64,000 bases of DNA from Foliamicus sp965115835. Lineage in GTDB: Bacteria > Pseudomonadota > Gammaproteobacteria > Steroidobacterales > Foliamicaceae. Numbering within the stretch: the stretch's first letter is position 1; each line of letters opens with the position of its first letter. A program made the position numbers and the translations under genes. A model generated the notes under the pieces. That model was not told where the DNA came from. It searched no databases and was given only the letters and a program-made list of their open reading frames with translations. Positions 50,161-59,080 of this stretch are shown one piece after another. Where the stretch lies: positions 2,108,001 through 2,172,000 of the forward strand of contig OZ220471.1 in assembly GCA_965115835.1 (NCBI GenBank). The letters are read 5' to 3'.

Positions 50161-52470
50161 ATGGCAATCACAGCCGAATTTACTCGTTGGAAGCCGAAGA
50201 GTCTCGCGACGCTATCGATTGTCGCGCTTGTGGGCTCAGCGCCCGCTCATGCGGAAATCGAAGAAGTCGTTGTGACGGCCACGAAGAGATCCGAATCCCT
50301 GCAAGATGTCGGCATAGCGGTTTCTGCGCTCGCCGGAGAGGATCTCAGATCCGGACATGTGGTAACGCCCCGGGACCTGTTTCAGAAGATGCCCAACGTT
50401 GCCGTTCAATCGAACTCGACTGCGGGTCAGTTGCAATTGGCAATTCGTGGCGTGAGCTTTGCGACGTTTTCCCCCATTGGCGTGCAGCCTGCAATCGTCT
50501 TCCAGGATGAAGTCGCGCAGAGTTCGCCACAAACAGCAGGTCTGTTCATCTTCGACTCCGAACGAATCGAGGTGTTGCGCGGACCACAGAACATACTGTA
50601 CGGACGGAACACCACCGCCGGCGCGGTGAACTTCATTTCCCGCAAACCTGAAATCGGCGGCGGCGCTTCCGGCTATGCGGAGCTCTCGGCAGGTAATTAC
50701 GGCGTCATCGATTTCAACGCCGCCATGGGCACGGAGCTCGGTCAGGACTCCGCGCTTCGAATCGCGGTCCAGTCGCTGAACAATGAGGGCTATTGGGACA
50801 ATCTGAACATTCCCGGCGACAAGATGGGCGAGCGCAATCAGCACCTGTTTCGCGCCCAATTGGCAGTAAACGCCAGCGATCGGGCAAGCTGGCTATTCAA
50901 TTTGCATGGCGGCGCGAGCAAGGGCGGACAACGTCCCATCAAGGCGCATGGCCTGTATGTGGCGGGCGATCCCGGCGGCGCCACCTGCAACGATCTGGAC
51001 ATCGACGATCATTCGTCGAGCTGTGTTGGCTTGTTCGGCACTGGGACCAACCCGAACACCGACGAGACCTGGAGCGAACTTCGAGACGACCGGGACAATA
51101 TCGAAGCGTTCGGGGGCTCCGCCCGGCTTGATTGGGACTTCGACAACTTCACCTTGATGTCTCTGACGGCCTACGAAGAAAATGCATACGACCATTGGGA
51201 AGAGAATGACGGACTTGAGGACATCGCGTTTGTCCTGTTCCGACAAAAGGCGGATACGGAGCAATGGTCTCAGGAAGTCCGGCTGACATCTTCCGATGAT
51301 GCAAATGTGCGATGGATTGCCGGTCTGTACATGCTGACCGAGGATGTCACATTCCGCACTTCAGTTCCGATTTTGCTCGAATTTGCCGAGAACGGTCTTG
51401 TCAATCAGAAAACAGACATGTTCTCCGGATTTGGTCAGGTCGAGTTCGACATTTCAGATGCCCTCACATTCACTGGCGGGCTCCGCTGGGTCAGGGAAGA
51501 AAAGAGCGGCGACGCCATAGCGCAGTTCTCCGACTTGACGCTCGACACGGACGGGACGCTTGATCCTGATAATGGCGACCTGTTCCTGTTCGAGAGTCTG
51601 GCGCGGTTTCGCTCAGGACCCACATCGGGCGGCCCCTTCGGTGAAACATGGAACCAGTGGGGCGGCCAACTCGGATTGGAGTACAAGACAGGCAATGACG
51701 CGCTTTGGTATGGCCACATTACCCGTGGCGAGAAAGGCGGCCAGTTTACCGACGCCCCGGACGCGATCATTCAGGGAACATTCAGCACGCCTGTCGAGCC
51801 CGAAGAGGTGATTTCCTGGGAGGCCGGATACAAGACCACCTGGGCAAACGGAACGGTGCAAACAAACCTTGCTGTTTTCTACAACGACTACACCAACCAG
51901 CATGCCCAGATAACCATTCCGGTCCCTGGCGGTGTCGCTTCCACGGTTGTCAATGCCGCCGAGTCCGAAATCATGGGTTTCGAGGCGGAAGTGTTGGTTG
52001 CGCCCGGAAACGGCTGGTATCTCGATCTGGCCCTTGGATTGCTGGACACGGAGATCACCAGGGATTCGGTGAGAGACATAACTGACGGCGCGGTTGTCAT
52101 CGAAGAGGGACGCAAGCTCACCAATGCGCCGGAAAGGACTGTCAACTTTGGCGCTACCAGGGAAGTTCAGCTGGACAACGGCGGGCTGATTACCGCAAAC
52201 GTTAACGGCCGATATGTCTCGGAGCGCGAATACAACCTGGTGGACACCGCCGAGGTTCGCGACTTCACCACAGACCCTGCCTTTCTCCTGCTGAATGGGC
52301 ACGTTGAGTACCTGTTCGGCGCGGAACAGCAATTTCGCGTTTCGGTCTGGGGCAAGAACCTGACGGATGAGCTGTACTTCAATCACATTCAGGAGTTTGG
52401 AATTGGAAGTACGATTGGCTACATGTCCAACCCCCGTCAGTTCGGGGTTACCTTCGGAGCCGATTTTTAG
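50161..52470 (+). CDS. TonB-dependent outer-membrane receptor 1
   Basis: 769 residues with a signal peptide ending near AHAEI. The TonB box/plug start EEVVVTATKRSESLQDVGIA, plug motifs LQLAIRGVS and IEVLRGPQNILYGRNTTAGA, and the C-terminal barrel end PRQFGVTFGADF (terminal Phe) are all present. The 22-strand barrel shows the usual YNDYTNQ and WGKNLTDELYF blocks. It imports a substrate that cannot pass porins; the neighbours (sulfatase, gentisate genes) suggest an aromatic or sulfated aromatic compound. It is a close relative of the receptor at 56430, with the same gene-end wording. Transcribed alone, convergent with the gentisate operon. Confidence 0.95.
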   Translation: MAITAEFTRWKPKSLATLSIVALVGSAPAHAEIEEVVVTATKRSESLQDVGIAVSALAGEDLRSGHVVTPRDLFQKMPNVAVQSNSTAGQLQLAIRGVSFATFSPIGVQPAIVFQDEVAQSSPQTAGLFIFDSERIEVLRGPQNILYGRNTTAGAVNFISRKPEIGGGASGYAELSAGNYGVIDFNAAMGTELGQDSALRIAVQSLNNEGYWDNLNIPGDKMGERNQHLFRAQLAVNASDRASWLFNLHGGASKGGQRPIKAHGLYVAGDPGGATCNDLDIDDHSSSCVGLFGTGTNPNTDETWSELRDDRDNIEAFGGSARLDWDFDNFTLMSLTAYEENAYDHWEENDGLEDIAFVLFRQKADTEQWSQEVRLTSSDDANVRWIAGLYMLTEDVTFRTSVPILLEFAENGLVNQKTDMFSGFGQVEFDISDALTFTGGLRWVREEKSGDAIAQFSDLTLDTDGTLDPDNGDLFLFESLARFRSGPTSGGPFGETWNQWGGQLGLEYKTGNDALWYGHITRGEKGGQFTDAPDAIIQGTFSTPVEPEEVISWEAGYKTTWANGTVQTNLAVFYNDYTNQHAQITIPVPGGVASTVVNAAESEIMGFEAEVLVAPGNGWYLDLALGLLDTEITRDSVRDITDGAVVIEEGRKLTNAPERTVNFGATREVQLDNGGLITANVNGRYVSEREYNLVDTAEVRDFTTDPAFLLLNGHVEYLFGAEQQFRVSVWGKNLTDELYFNHIQEFGIGSTIGYMSNPRQFGVTFGADF

Positions 52471-52561
52471 GGGAATGAAGTTGCGGGGTTACGGCCCTGC
52501 CCGGTCCGCCCCGGCCGCCAAGACAGGCGGGCTTGGATGCAGGGCTTTTGGCTGCGCCGTT

Positions 52562-53257
52562 TCATGACGGTGCGATCTTCAGGGAGATAGTCCCCACACC
52601 GTCTATCCCCCCTTCCACCACATCGCCGCCAGATACAGGGCCTACCCCTTCCGGGGTGCCGGTGAAGACGAGGTCTCCCGGCTCGAGGCGATAGAACCGG
52701 GAAAGATGCGCCAGCACTTCCGGCACGGACCATATGAGATTGGCCAGATCGGAGTCTTGCCTGATTTCGTTGTTCACCGAAAGCCAGATGCGCCCCGAGG
52801 CTGGATGGCCGATGGCGGTTGCGGGTTGAATGGCTGCAACCACTGCGCCATTTTCGAGGTCCTTGCCCAAACACCACGGTCGGCCCTTGTCTCGCGCAGC
52901 CAGCTGCAGATCGCGTCTTGTCATGTCCAATCCGCAGGCGTAACCGAAGATGTATGAGGTTGCGTCATCTACGGCGATCTCGAAGCCACCCTTGCCCATT
53001 GCGATCACCAGTTCCATTTCATGATGGAAATTCTTCGTCCCTGGCGGGTAGGGAATCGTGGTTCCGCCGGGAATTACCGAACGGGTCGATTTGGTGAAGT
53101 AGAAAGGCTCTTCCCTGTCCGGGTCGAATCCCATCTCCCGCACATGTGCTGCGTAGTTCCTGCCAACACAAAAAACACGATGCACCGGGAATCGATCTTC
53201 GGCGCCTGCCACCTCTATCGAGACGGGCTCGGGTGGGGTAAAAACAAAATGGGTCAA
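52562..53257 (-). CDS. Fumarylpyruvate hydrolase (FAH family)
   Basis: 231 residues, typical for NagK-like enzymes that split fumarylpyruvate into fumarate and pyruvate, the last step of the gentisate pathway. Family motifs: VFCVGRNYAAHVREMGFDP, metal-binding glutamates in KNFHHEMELVIAMGKGG, the YACGLDMTRRDLQ stretch and GDLVFTGTPEGVGPV. Last gene of the four-gene - strand operon; it begins three bases after the dioxygenase stop. Intact. Confidence 0.9.
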   Translation of the reverse strand: MTHFVFTPPEPVSIEVAGAEDRFPVHRVFCVGRNYAAHVREMGFDPDREEPFYFTKSTRSVIPGGTTIPYPPGTKNFHHEMELVIAMGKGGFEIAVDDATSYIFGYACGLDMTRRDLQLAARDKGRPWCLGKDLENGAVVAAIQPATAIGHPASGRIWLSVNNEIRQDSDLANLIWSVPEVLAHLSRFYRLEPGDLVFTGTPEGVGPVSGGDVVEGGIDGVGTISLKIAPS

Positions 53258-53260
53258 GGT

Positions 53261-54310
53261 TCATTCTCCGTGTGTAAATTCCCGATAAAACCGCAATTTG
53301 CGCTGAAGAGGCGCATCGTCAACAACAAACAGGAACGCAGGCCTGGTTGACGAGGAGTTGCGGATCTGCGCGTCAGCCCATGTCGGGAGCGCTGTTATAT
53401 CGTGGGTTTCCCAATTCAGGGTGTGTCCGTCCACATGGCTCTCGCCGGCGCCTTCGATGACATGAATGACAGAGGAGGCTGTGCGTCTGGCGAGCTTCCC
53501 TGTTTCCCCGGGCCGCAACATGATTGCCGAGCAACCCAGAACCGGGAGGCACTCCATCCCTGTGAGGGGATTGACGTAGGCAAGATGAACCAGTTCGTTC
53601 CTGGTTTTTCTTCGAGCGAGATCGGTGAGTGCGGAGCGCACATCCTTCCAGGGAAAACGCATCATCGGATACGGATCCCGGCGCTGCAAGTGATCGTAGG
53701 GGATCAATCCGGAGCGGGTGTAGTACGACTGTGAGGCGTCGGGGAGATCGGGCGCATTCTGGAGAGGCGCCTCCTCGGCGCACGAACTCTCGAGGTAGTA
53801 GAGCAACGGCAGATCGAGAGCATCCATCCAGATGACGGGTTCGCTGCCTTCGTGTCCGTGTTCGTGCCACAGCCCAGCAGGCGTGAGCACCAGGTCGCCC
53901 GGCTCCATCGGCAACTTCTCTCCGGATACGGTGGTGTAGCCGCCGCCGCCTTCCACGATCAGGCGCAGCGCGCTGGGAGAATGCCTGTGATTTGGCGCTT
54001 CCTCACCGGGAAGAATGAGTTGCAGCCCGATATAGATGGATGGCGTTGCTTGCAGATTCTCCAGGGGATAGCCGGAGTTGCACATCACAAGCACTCGGCG
54101 CTCCGCCTTCTCGATGGGTGTGAGATCGCCCGCTTTCATCAATAGCGGGCGGACTTCGCCATATCGCCAGTGCGCTACCTGTGCGATCCGTTGCGGCTCG
54201 CCATACGGCAGAAGCGCCCTCAGTTGCGGCCAGAGGGGCGCGACGTTCAGACCGGCCAGCTCTTGCACATAATCCGACGGGAGATCGTCCAGGGTCGCCA
54301 GCTCTGTCAT
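53261..54310 (-). CDS. Gentisate 1,2-dioxygenase
   Basis: 349 residues from the ATG at 54310 (GGAGGA seven bases upstream); a longer frame exists but runs into the intergenic gap. A two-cupin ring-cleavage enzyme that opens gentisate to maleylpyruvate. Iron ligands are in the first cupin: APNHRHSPSALRLIVEG and TPAGLWHEHGHEG. Family start LWPQLRALLPYGEPQRIAQV and the second cupin (SSVIHVIEGAGESHVDGHTL) are clear. Size and motifs match NagI-type enzymes (about 350 residues). It lies between the monooxygenase and the hydrolase. Confidence 0.95.
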   Translation of the reverse strand: MTELATLDDLPSDYVQELAGLNVAPLWPQLRALLPYGEPQRIAQVAHWRYGEVRPLLMKAGDLTPIEKAERRVLVMCNSGYPLENLQATPSIYIGLQLILPGEEAPNHRHSPSALRLIVEGGGGYTTVSGEKLPMEPGDLVLTPAGLWHEHGHEGSEPVIWMDALDLPLLYYLESSCAEEAPLQNAPDLPDASQSYYTRSGLIPYDHLQRRDPYPMMRFPWKDVRSALTDLARRKTRNELVHLAYVNPLTGMECLPVLGCSAIMLRPGETGKLARRTASSVIHVIEGAGESHVDGHTLNWETHDITALPTWADAQIRNSSSTRPAFLFVVDDAPLQRKLRFYREFTHGE

Positions 54311-54360
54311 GTGTTCCTCCGATAACTGCGAGTCTGTGAGAGATAGGGCCCGAAACCCAT

Positions 54361-55548
54361 TCAGATCAGGGGCACTGTAAGGGGATCGTAGCTGTACAGC
54401 CATTGGGCCCGGTCGGCGCCCAGGTCCCTCCCTGCAAACGCCTTGTGGAATTCCTCTGCCGATGAGAGATGATACAGACGCCCGTGTTCGGTGGATCGAA
54501 TGACAATTTCGCGGGTTCGGTCCTTGCGGTTGTCCTGGTACAAAACGAGGGCGCTTTCGGCGTCCTGTTCCTGTTGCAGGCATCGTGTGAGGACGGCGGC
54601 GTCTTCTATCGCCATGGCGGCCCCTTGCGCCATGTAGGGCAAGGTTGGGTGAACCGCATCGCCCAGAAGCGTGACGCGCCCCGACGACCAATTGTCGATT
54701 GGCGTTCGACTGTTGAGCGCCCACTTGTAGCACTCATCCCTGTCGGTTGCGTCCAGAAGGCGTTGTACGTCATCGTGCCAACCTGCGAAGGCTTCCTTCA
54801 GCTCGGACCAGGGGGCCTTGAGGGTCCAGGATTCTTCTACCCAATCGCCTTCCTCGCAGCACGCGATGTAGTTGATCGTGCGACCGCCGCTGATGTAGTA
54901 GACGACCAGATGCTTGCCGGGGCCGGCCCATATGTTCACGATTCGATCCATGAAATCCGGTCCGAGCGCTTCCGCCGGCGCCGTGCACCGCCAGGCGATA
55001 TCCCCCGTAAATGTCGCTTCGGCATCGCCTATCAGCTGTGAGCGCACGGCGGATTTGATGCCATCTGCGCCAATCAGCAAGTTCCCCCTCGCTTGCCCGC
55101 CTCCATCAAGATTCAGTGTGACGGAGTCGGATTCCCGGGAAAATCCCGTCACCGCCGAATCCAGGGTCAGAGCGGAAGGATCCAGTTGCTGGACGCAGCG
55201 AGCAAGGATGCCATGCAATTCCGCCCTGTGGAACAGATAGTAGGGGGCGCCAAATCGGGCCTCGTGCGACTCGGCCAGATCAAACTCGTTGAGCGTTTCG
55301 TTGGTGCTGAAGAGCGAAACCCTGTAGCTTTTGGGTTTGACTCCAAACTCCGCCATTTCCGATGCAAGCCCGAGGTCGCGCAGGACCCTGGAGGCGTTGG
55401 CGCTCACCTGAATGCCTGCGCCCACTTCTCCCAGCGCCGGCGCTTGTTCATGCACCCTGACGCTGTAGCCTGCCTTGATGAGACACGCAGCCGCCGTCAA
55501 GCCGCCGAGACCTGCTCCGGCGATCAATATGTCCGCATCCTTGCCCAT
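54361..55548 (-). CDS. FAD-dependent aromatic monooxygenase, probably 3-hydroxybenzoate 6-hydroxylase
   Basis: 395 residues of the class A flavin hydroxylases. N-terminal FAD fingerprint GAGLGG (about 10-15), GEVGAGIQVSANASRVLRDL as in 3-hydroxybenzoate 6-hydroxylases and salicylate hydroxylases, DG motif LIGADGIKSAVR and GD motif VTLLGDAVHPTLPYMAQGAA. Placed next to gentisate dioxygenase, maleylpyruvate isomerase and fumarylpyruvate hydrolase, it most simply makes gentisate from 3-hydroxybenzoate using NAD(P)H and O2. Salicylate or another phenolic acid is an alternative. Cytoplasmic; no signal. Confidence 0.85.
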   Translation of the reverse strand: MGKDADILIAGAGLGGLTAAACLIKAGYSVRVHEQAPALGEVGAGIQVSANASRVLRDLGLASEMAEFGVKPKSYRVSLFSTNETLNEFDLAESHEARFGAPYYLFHRAELHGILARCVQQLDPSALTLDSAVTGFSRESDSVTLNLDGGGQARGNLLIGADGIKSAVRSQLIGDAEATFTGDIAWRCTAPAEALGPDFMDRIVNIWAGPGKHLVVYYISGGRTINYIACCEEGDWVEESWTLKAPWSELKEAFAGWHDDVQRLLDATDRDECYKWALNSRTPIDNWSSGRVTLLGDAVHPTLPYMAQGAAMAIEDAAVLTRCLQQEQDAESALVLYQDNRKDRTREIVIRSTEHGRLYHLSSAEEFHKAFAGRDLGADRAQWLYSYDPLTVPLI

Positions 55549-55553
55549 GCCGG

Positions 55554-56225
55554 CTATTCGGCGTCCGGTTGCTGTTCGGGGGCTGCCGCCACAAATGCCG
55601 GGTGGAACTCGAGGTGTTCGGCAATACTGTTGATGGTGGGGTAGGCCGAGAGGTCACAGCCAAAGCGACGGGCGTTGTACACCTGGGGCACAAGGCAAAT
55701 GTCGGCCAGGGAGATACTCTCTCCACAGGAAAAGCGGCCGTCGCTCGTTTGCGAAACCAACCCCTCGAAGCCCTCGAACCCGAGCGCCACCCAGTGCTGC
55801 ACCCACGCCTTGACGCCGGCGTCATCCTGCCCGAATTGCTCTCTCAGGTAGTTCAGCACCCTGAGGTTGTTGATGGGATGAATGTCGCAAGCGATGACTT
55901 GCGCCATGGCCTGCACCCGCGCCCGTTCGGCGGGATCGTCCGGGATGAGTTCGGGATCGGGGAAGACACTGTCCAGATATTCGATGATGGCAAGCGATTG
56001 GGTGATCCGCAGCTCGCCGTGTGTCAGCGCCGGCACCAACCCCTGGGGGTTGATTGCCAGATATTCCGGCTGGCGATGTTCGCCGCCGTTGCGTCGAAAA
56101 TGCCTTGGGATTGCCGTGAAGTCCACTTTCTTCAACGCAAGCGCAATGCGGACCCGAAAAGCGGCGGAACTGCGAAAGAACGTGTAGAGCTCCAATTTTC
56201 CTCCTCGGACCGCAGGGGGTTCCAT
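55554..56225 (-). CDS. Maleylpyruvate isomerase (zeta-class GST-like)
   Basis: 223 residues from the ATG at 56225. Glutathione-transferase fold with the zeta/MPI pattern: LYTFFRSSAAFRVRIALALK (Ser-Ser active-site stretch), INPQGLVPALTHGELRITQS and LAIIEYLDSVFPDPELIP, then CDIHPINNLRVLNYL in the C-terminal helical domain. It isomerises maleylpyruvate to fumarylpyruvate with glutathione. First gene of the operon and only five bases before the monooxygenase; divergent from the second TonB receptor. Confidence 0.9.
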   Translation of the reverse strand: MEPPAVRGGKLELYTFFRSSAAFRVRIALALKKVDFTAIPRHFRRNGGEHRQPEYLAINPQGLVPALTHGELRITQSLAIIEYLDSVFPDPELIPDDPAERARVQAMAQVIACDIHPINNLRVLNYLREQFGQDDAGVKAWVQHWVALGFEGFEGLVSQTSDGRFSCGESISLADICLVPQVYNARRFGCDLSAYPTINSIAEHLEFHPAFVAAAPEQQPDAE

Positions 56226-56254
56226 ACACCCTCTACCTGAATCAAGTTGCATGA

Positions 56255-56286
56255 ATGTTAACCAAAAAAAGATTGGGCGCAAAATG
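56255..56286 (+). promoter_or_regulatory. Copy 3 of shared motif, oriented to TonB receptor 2
   Basis: ATGTTAACCAAAAAAAG then ATTGGGCGC. As in copy 2, TTAACC is followed by 17 bases and then a -10-like AAAATG (56281-56286). It points to the second TonB receptor, about 160 bases before its ATG, and also lies 30 bases upstream of the isomerase start. Confidence 0.5.
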
Positions 56287-56323
56287 AGAGTTGCTTTTGT
56301 ATTGGCTATTACTCATGGTGTTA

Positions 56324-56354
56324 TAAAGGCGTCAGCTTACTTTTTGGTCAACAA
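56324..56354 (-). promoter_or_regulatory. Copy 4 of shared motif, oriented to the gentisate operon
   Basis: On the - strand TTGTTGACCAAAAAG is followed by TAAGCTGACGCC and a TTTATAA -10-like string, 18-19 bases from TTGACC. It points to the isomerase gene, about 115 bases before its ATG. Copies 3 and 4 thus serve the two directions of this divergent region. Confidence 0.55.
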
Positions 56355-56375
56355 ATGTTGAAAGCGGGGGAAAAT

Positions 56376-56397
56376 TGGTGTACAAATTGTTACACCA
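56376..56397. promoter_or_regulatory. Inverted repeat before TonB receptor 2
   Basis: TGGTGTA-caaattgt-TACACCA, a perfect 7-base inverted repeat with an 8-base spacer, 32 bases upstream of the receptor ATG. It has operator form and is not found upstream of receptor 1, so receptor 2 may have an extra regulator. Confidence 0.45.
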
Positions 56398-56429
56398 TGA
56401 TGAACAGTCCGCTCAAGCGGGGGGATCCA

Positions 56430-58748
56430 ATGAAATCAAACAAGTGGAGCGTGGCGACCGCGATCCTGTTGCTTCCGGTAACCGGGTTTGGCCAGAGCGT
56501 GGTTGAAGAAGTGGTCGTTACCGCAACCAAGCGATCCGAGTCGATTCAGGATGTGGGGCTTTCCATGAGCGCGTTCGATTCCGATGCGCTTCGGAACGGC
56601 GCCCTTGTTGATGTCACGGAAGTAATGCAGCGCGTTCCCAATCTGGAGTTCCAGCTGAATGGCGCAGCAGCCGGCGCCAACATCTTTCTGCGTGGCATGG
56701 GAACCAGCGGCCCCGCATTCAACCAGCTCAGCGGCGTCGGAATCTATGCCGACGAAGTGTCGTTGAACTCGCCCATTGTCAACATTGCCCAACTGTACGA
56801 TCTGGAGCGGGTAGAGGTATTGCGAGGGCCGCAAAACACGCTGTACGGTCGAAATACGACAGGTGGCGCGGTCAATCTTGTAAGCCGCAAGCCTGCCCCG
56901 CGCGAAGGAACCAACGCAACGTTTTCCGCCACCTGGGGGAGCTACAATCGACTGGGTCTCGAAGGGGCTTTTGGCACAGCCATTGGGGCCGACTCGGCGA
57001 TACGCGGCGCTTTCCAATATCAAGGACGGGACGGGTACAACGACAATCGCACGACAGGGAGGAAAGACACCGAGACAGGAAAGCTCGCGGCCCGGGTCAT
57101 GGCGCTTTTCCAGCCAACGGACACGCTCGAGGTTCTGCTCCGCGCTCATGGGGAGCAAATCGACGGGACCAACGTGATGTGGAAAAACATTGGCGTCCGC
57201 GATCCGGCCAACCCCTCAGGCCCGAACACAAGCACTTCGGTTATCGTCGGTTATTCCTGCATGAACCGGATCGATTTGGGCGGAAATTGCGTGGATGGGA
57301 ACGGGTTTCGCGATACCAGGGACAATACCGAGAACTTCGCCAACCTGGACGAGCCGATTGAAAAGGTGGATGCCCTTGGGGCATCCGCGCACATCACCTG
57401 GGATTCGGAATCGTTCACGCTGACTTCGATCACCGCGTATGAAACGAACGAATTCGAGCGTCAGGAGGATGCCGACGCTTCTCCGGCAACCAACTTCCAC
57501 TTCAATCAGGACAGCGAAGCGGACCAGTATTCCCAGGAGTTTCGTCTGGCCTCGCCCGATGACGGATCGTTCCGCTGGATCGCGGGCGCCTATGGCTTTT
57601 GGGAAGACACCCGGGGGGATACCGGTCCCATTCAAGCGCAAGGCGCAATGGCGATGGTCAACATGACCCGCCTGGAAATGGAATCGGAGGTGTATTCGGC
57701 CTACGGCGAAATCGAACAGGACTTCAACGATCGGGTCACCGGTATTCTGGGCTTGCGTTACACCTACGATGACCGGTCGGGCCGCAACCAAACGATCACT
57801 CGATTCTGCACTCAGGTCTGTGCCGGCCTCACCCCGGAAGACGGACAGGACACGATGACGTTCGACAAGCTTCACGCAATACCTGCGACGATGGGGCTGA
57901 ACATTGACGATGCCCTTGGCGAGTCCTGGAACCAATGGGGCGGCAAGATCGGGCTGGAGGTGGCGGCCAGTGAGGACACGCTCGTCTACGGCCACTACAG
58001 CCGCGGCTTCAAGGGCGGCAACTTCAGTGCGGCGCCGCTCCAGGCGATTGCCGGCGCCATATCCGGAGACGACGCGCATACCAAACCCGTGAATCCGGAA
58101 TATGTGAACGCGTACGAGGTCGGGGTGAAATCGACGCTGCTGGACGGTGCGATGACCGCAAATCTTGCTCTTTTCTACAATGACTACACCAATCAACAAG
58201 TGCTCAGACTCACAAACAGCCCCGGCTTCGGGCTTGCGGCTGCGCTGGTAAATATCGAAGGCTCCGAAATTTTCGGCATTGAGTTCGACAGCCAGATCGC
58301 CATGGGAAATGGCTGGCGCATCGATACCAATGTCGGGTTTATGGATACCGAGGTGCAGAATTTCATTGATGACGACGGCAACGACTTTGCCGGGAACCAG
58401 CTGACCAACGCACCGAGAGTTACGGGTAATTTGCGTTTGCGCAAAGAGTTCCTACTGGCGGATGGAAGCATCCTCTCGCTGGCTGCGGACACGCAATACG
58501 CATCGGAGCGTCAGTTCGACTTGTCCAACGATCCCTTGCTCTCCGACGATGCGTATACGTTGATCAACTTCCAGGCCGGCTACGAGTTTGGACTGGAAAA
58601 CAGGTACCGCGTCCTCGCTTGGGGGAAGAACATCACCGACGAGCTGTACTTTCAAAACAAGAGCGACTTCAGTTCGCGGGGATTTATCCAGGCCATTGTG
58701 AACCAGCCGCCGACTTATGGGCTGACGTTCACTGCCAACTTTGACTGA
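56430..58748 (+). CDS. TonB-dependent outer-membrane receptor 2
   Basis: 772 residues from the ATG at 56430, chosen because GGGGGA precedes it and it gives a signal peptide (MKSNKWSVATAILLLPVTGF). TonB box region VVEEVVVTATKRSESIQDVG, plug motifs FLRGMGTSGP and VEVLRGPQNTLYGRNTTGGA, barrel blocks FYNDYTNQQVLRL and WGKNITDELYF, and terminal LTFTANF. Same subfamily as the receptor at 50161 and probably a duplicate with changed specificity. Divergent from the gentisate operon; a strong hairpin follows. Confidence 0.95.
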   Translation: MKSNKWSVATAILLLPVTGFGQSVVEEVVVTATKRSESIQDVGLSMSAFDSDALRNGALVDVTEVMQRVPNLEFQLNGAAAGANIFLRGMGTSGPAFNQLSGVGIYADEVSLNSPIVNIAQLYDLERVEVLRGPQNTLYGRNTTGGAVNLVSRKPAPREGTNATFSATWGSYNRLGLEGAFGTAIGADSAIRGAFQYQGRDGYNDNRTTGRKDTETGKLAARVMALFQPTDTLEVLLRAHGEQIDGTNVMWKNIGVRDPANPSGPNTSTSVIVGYSCMNRIDLGGNCVDGNGFRDTRDNTENFANLDEPIEKVDALGASAHITWDSESFTLTSITAYETNEFERQEDADASPATNFHFNQDSEADQYSQEFRLASPDDGSFRWIAGAYGFWEDTRGDTGPIQAQGAMAMVNMTRLEMESEVYSAYGEIEQDFNDRVTGILGLRYTYDDRSGRNQTITRFCTQVCAGLTPEDGQDTMTFDKLHAIPATMGLNIDDALGESWNQWGGKIGLEVAASEDTLVYGHYSRGFKGGNFSAAPLQAIAGAISGDDAHTKPVNPEYVNAYEVGVKSTLLDGAMTANLALFYNDYTNQQVLRLTNSPGFGLAAALVNIEGSEIFGIEFDSQIAMGNGWRIDTNVGFMDTEVQNFIDDDGNDFAGNQLTNAPRVTGNLRLRKEFLLADGSILSLAADTQYASERQFDLSNDPLLSDDAYTLINFQAGYEFGLENRYRVLAWGKNITDELYFQNKSDFSSRGFIQAIVNQPPTYGLTFTANFD

Positions 58749-58765
58749 CTGAAGAGCACAGGCGC

Positions 58766-58803
58766 CTGAAAACGACTCTCTCGGGATGAGGAGTCGTTTT
58801 CAG
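58766..58803 (+). terminator. Strong hairpin after TonB receptor 2
   Basis: CTGAAAACGACTC pairs perfectly with GAGTCGTTTTCAG (13 base pairs, 12-base loop). The T-run lies inside the 3' arm rather than behind it, and an A-run mirrors it in the 5' arm, so it could end transcription from both directions. It lies 18 bases after the receptor stop. Confidence 0.75.
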
Positions 58804-59080
58804 CCAGCCCTTTCGTCAGGCTTGGCCCGCATATCCCGGCGGAGCAAGGAGTTCCGGACGAGAAACGCCTTGAGATACCGGCGCGCGCCCGCAAGGGTGA
58901 GCATGGCCGGATCCGTGATGGAGCAAGCATGAATGTGCCGGGCGTGGCAGAATCGTCCGGAAACCGCAAGGGACAAGTCCGATGCAGGCTGTCGTTGCAG
59001 GTAGCGGGAAAAACATGAGATCAGGCAAGAGGTTGCAAGGCCCCGGCCCGGCCCGGTGAGAGATCCGGTCTGGCCGCAGC
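58804..59080. other. Gap between the terminator and the spermidine-synthase-like gene
   Basis: No convincing gene on either strand; the longest frames are short or continue as antisense of the following gene. No repeat or hairpin of note. It should contain the promoter of the gene at 59081, but no clear -35/-10 pair was found. Confidence 0.5.
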
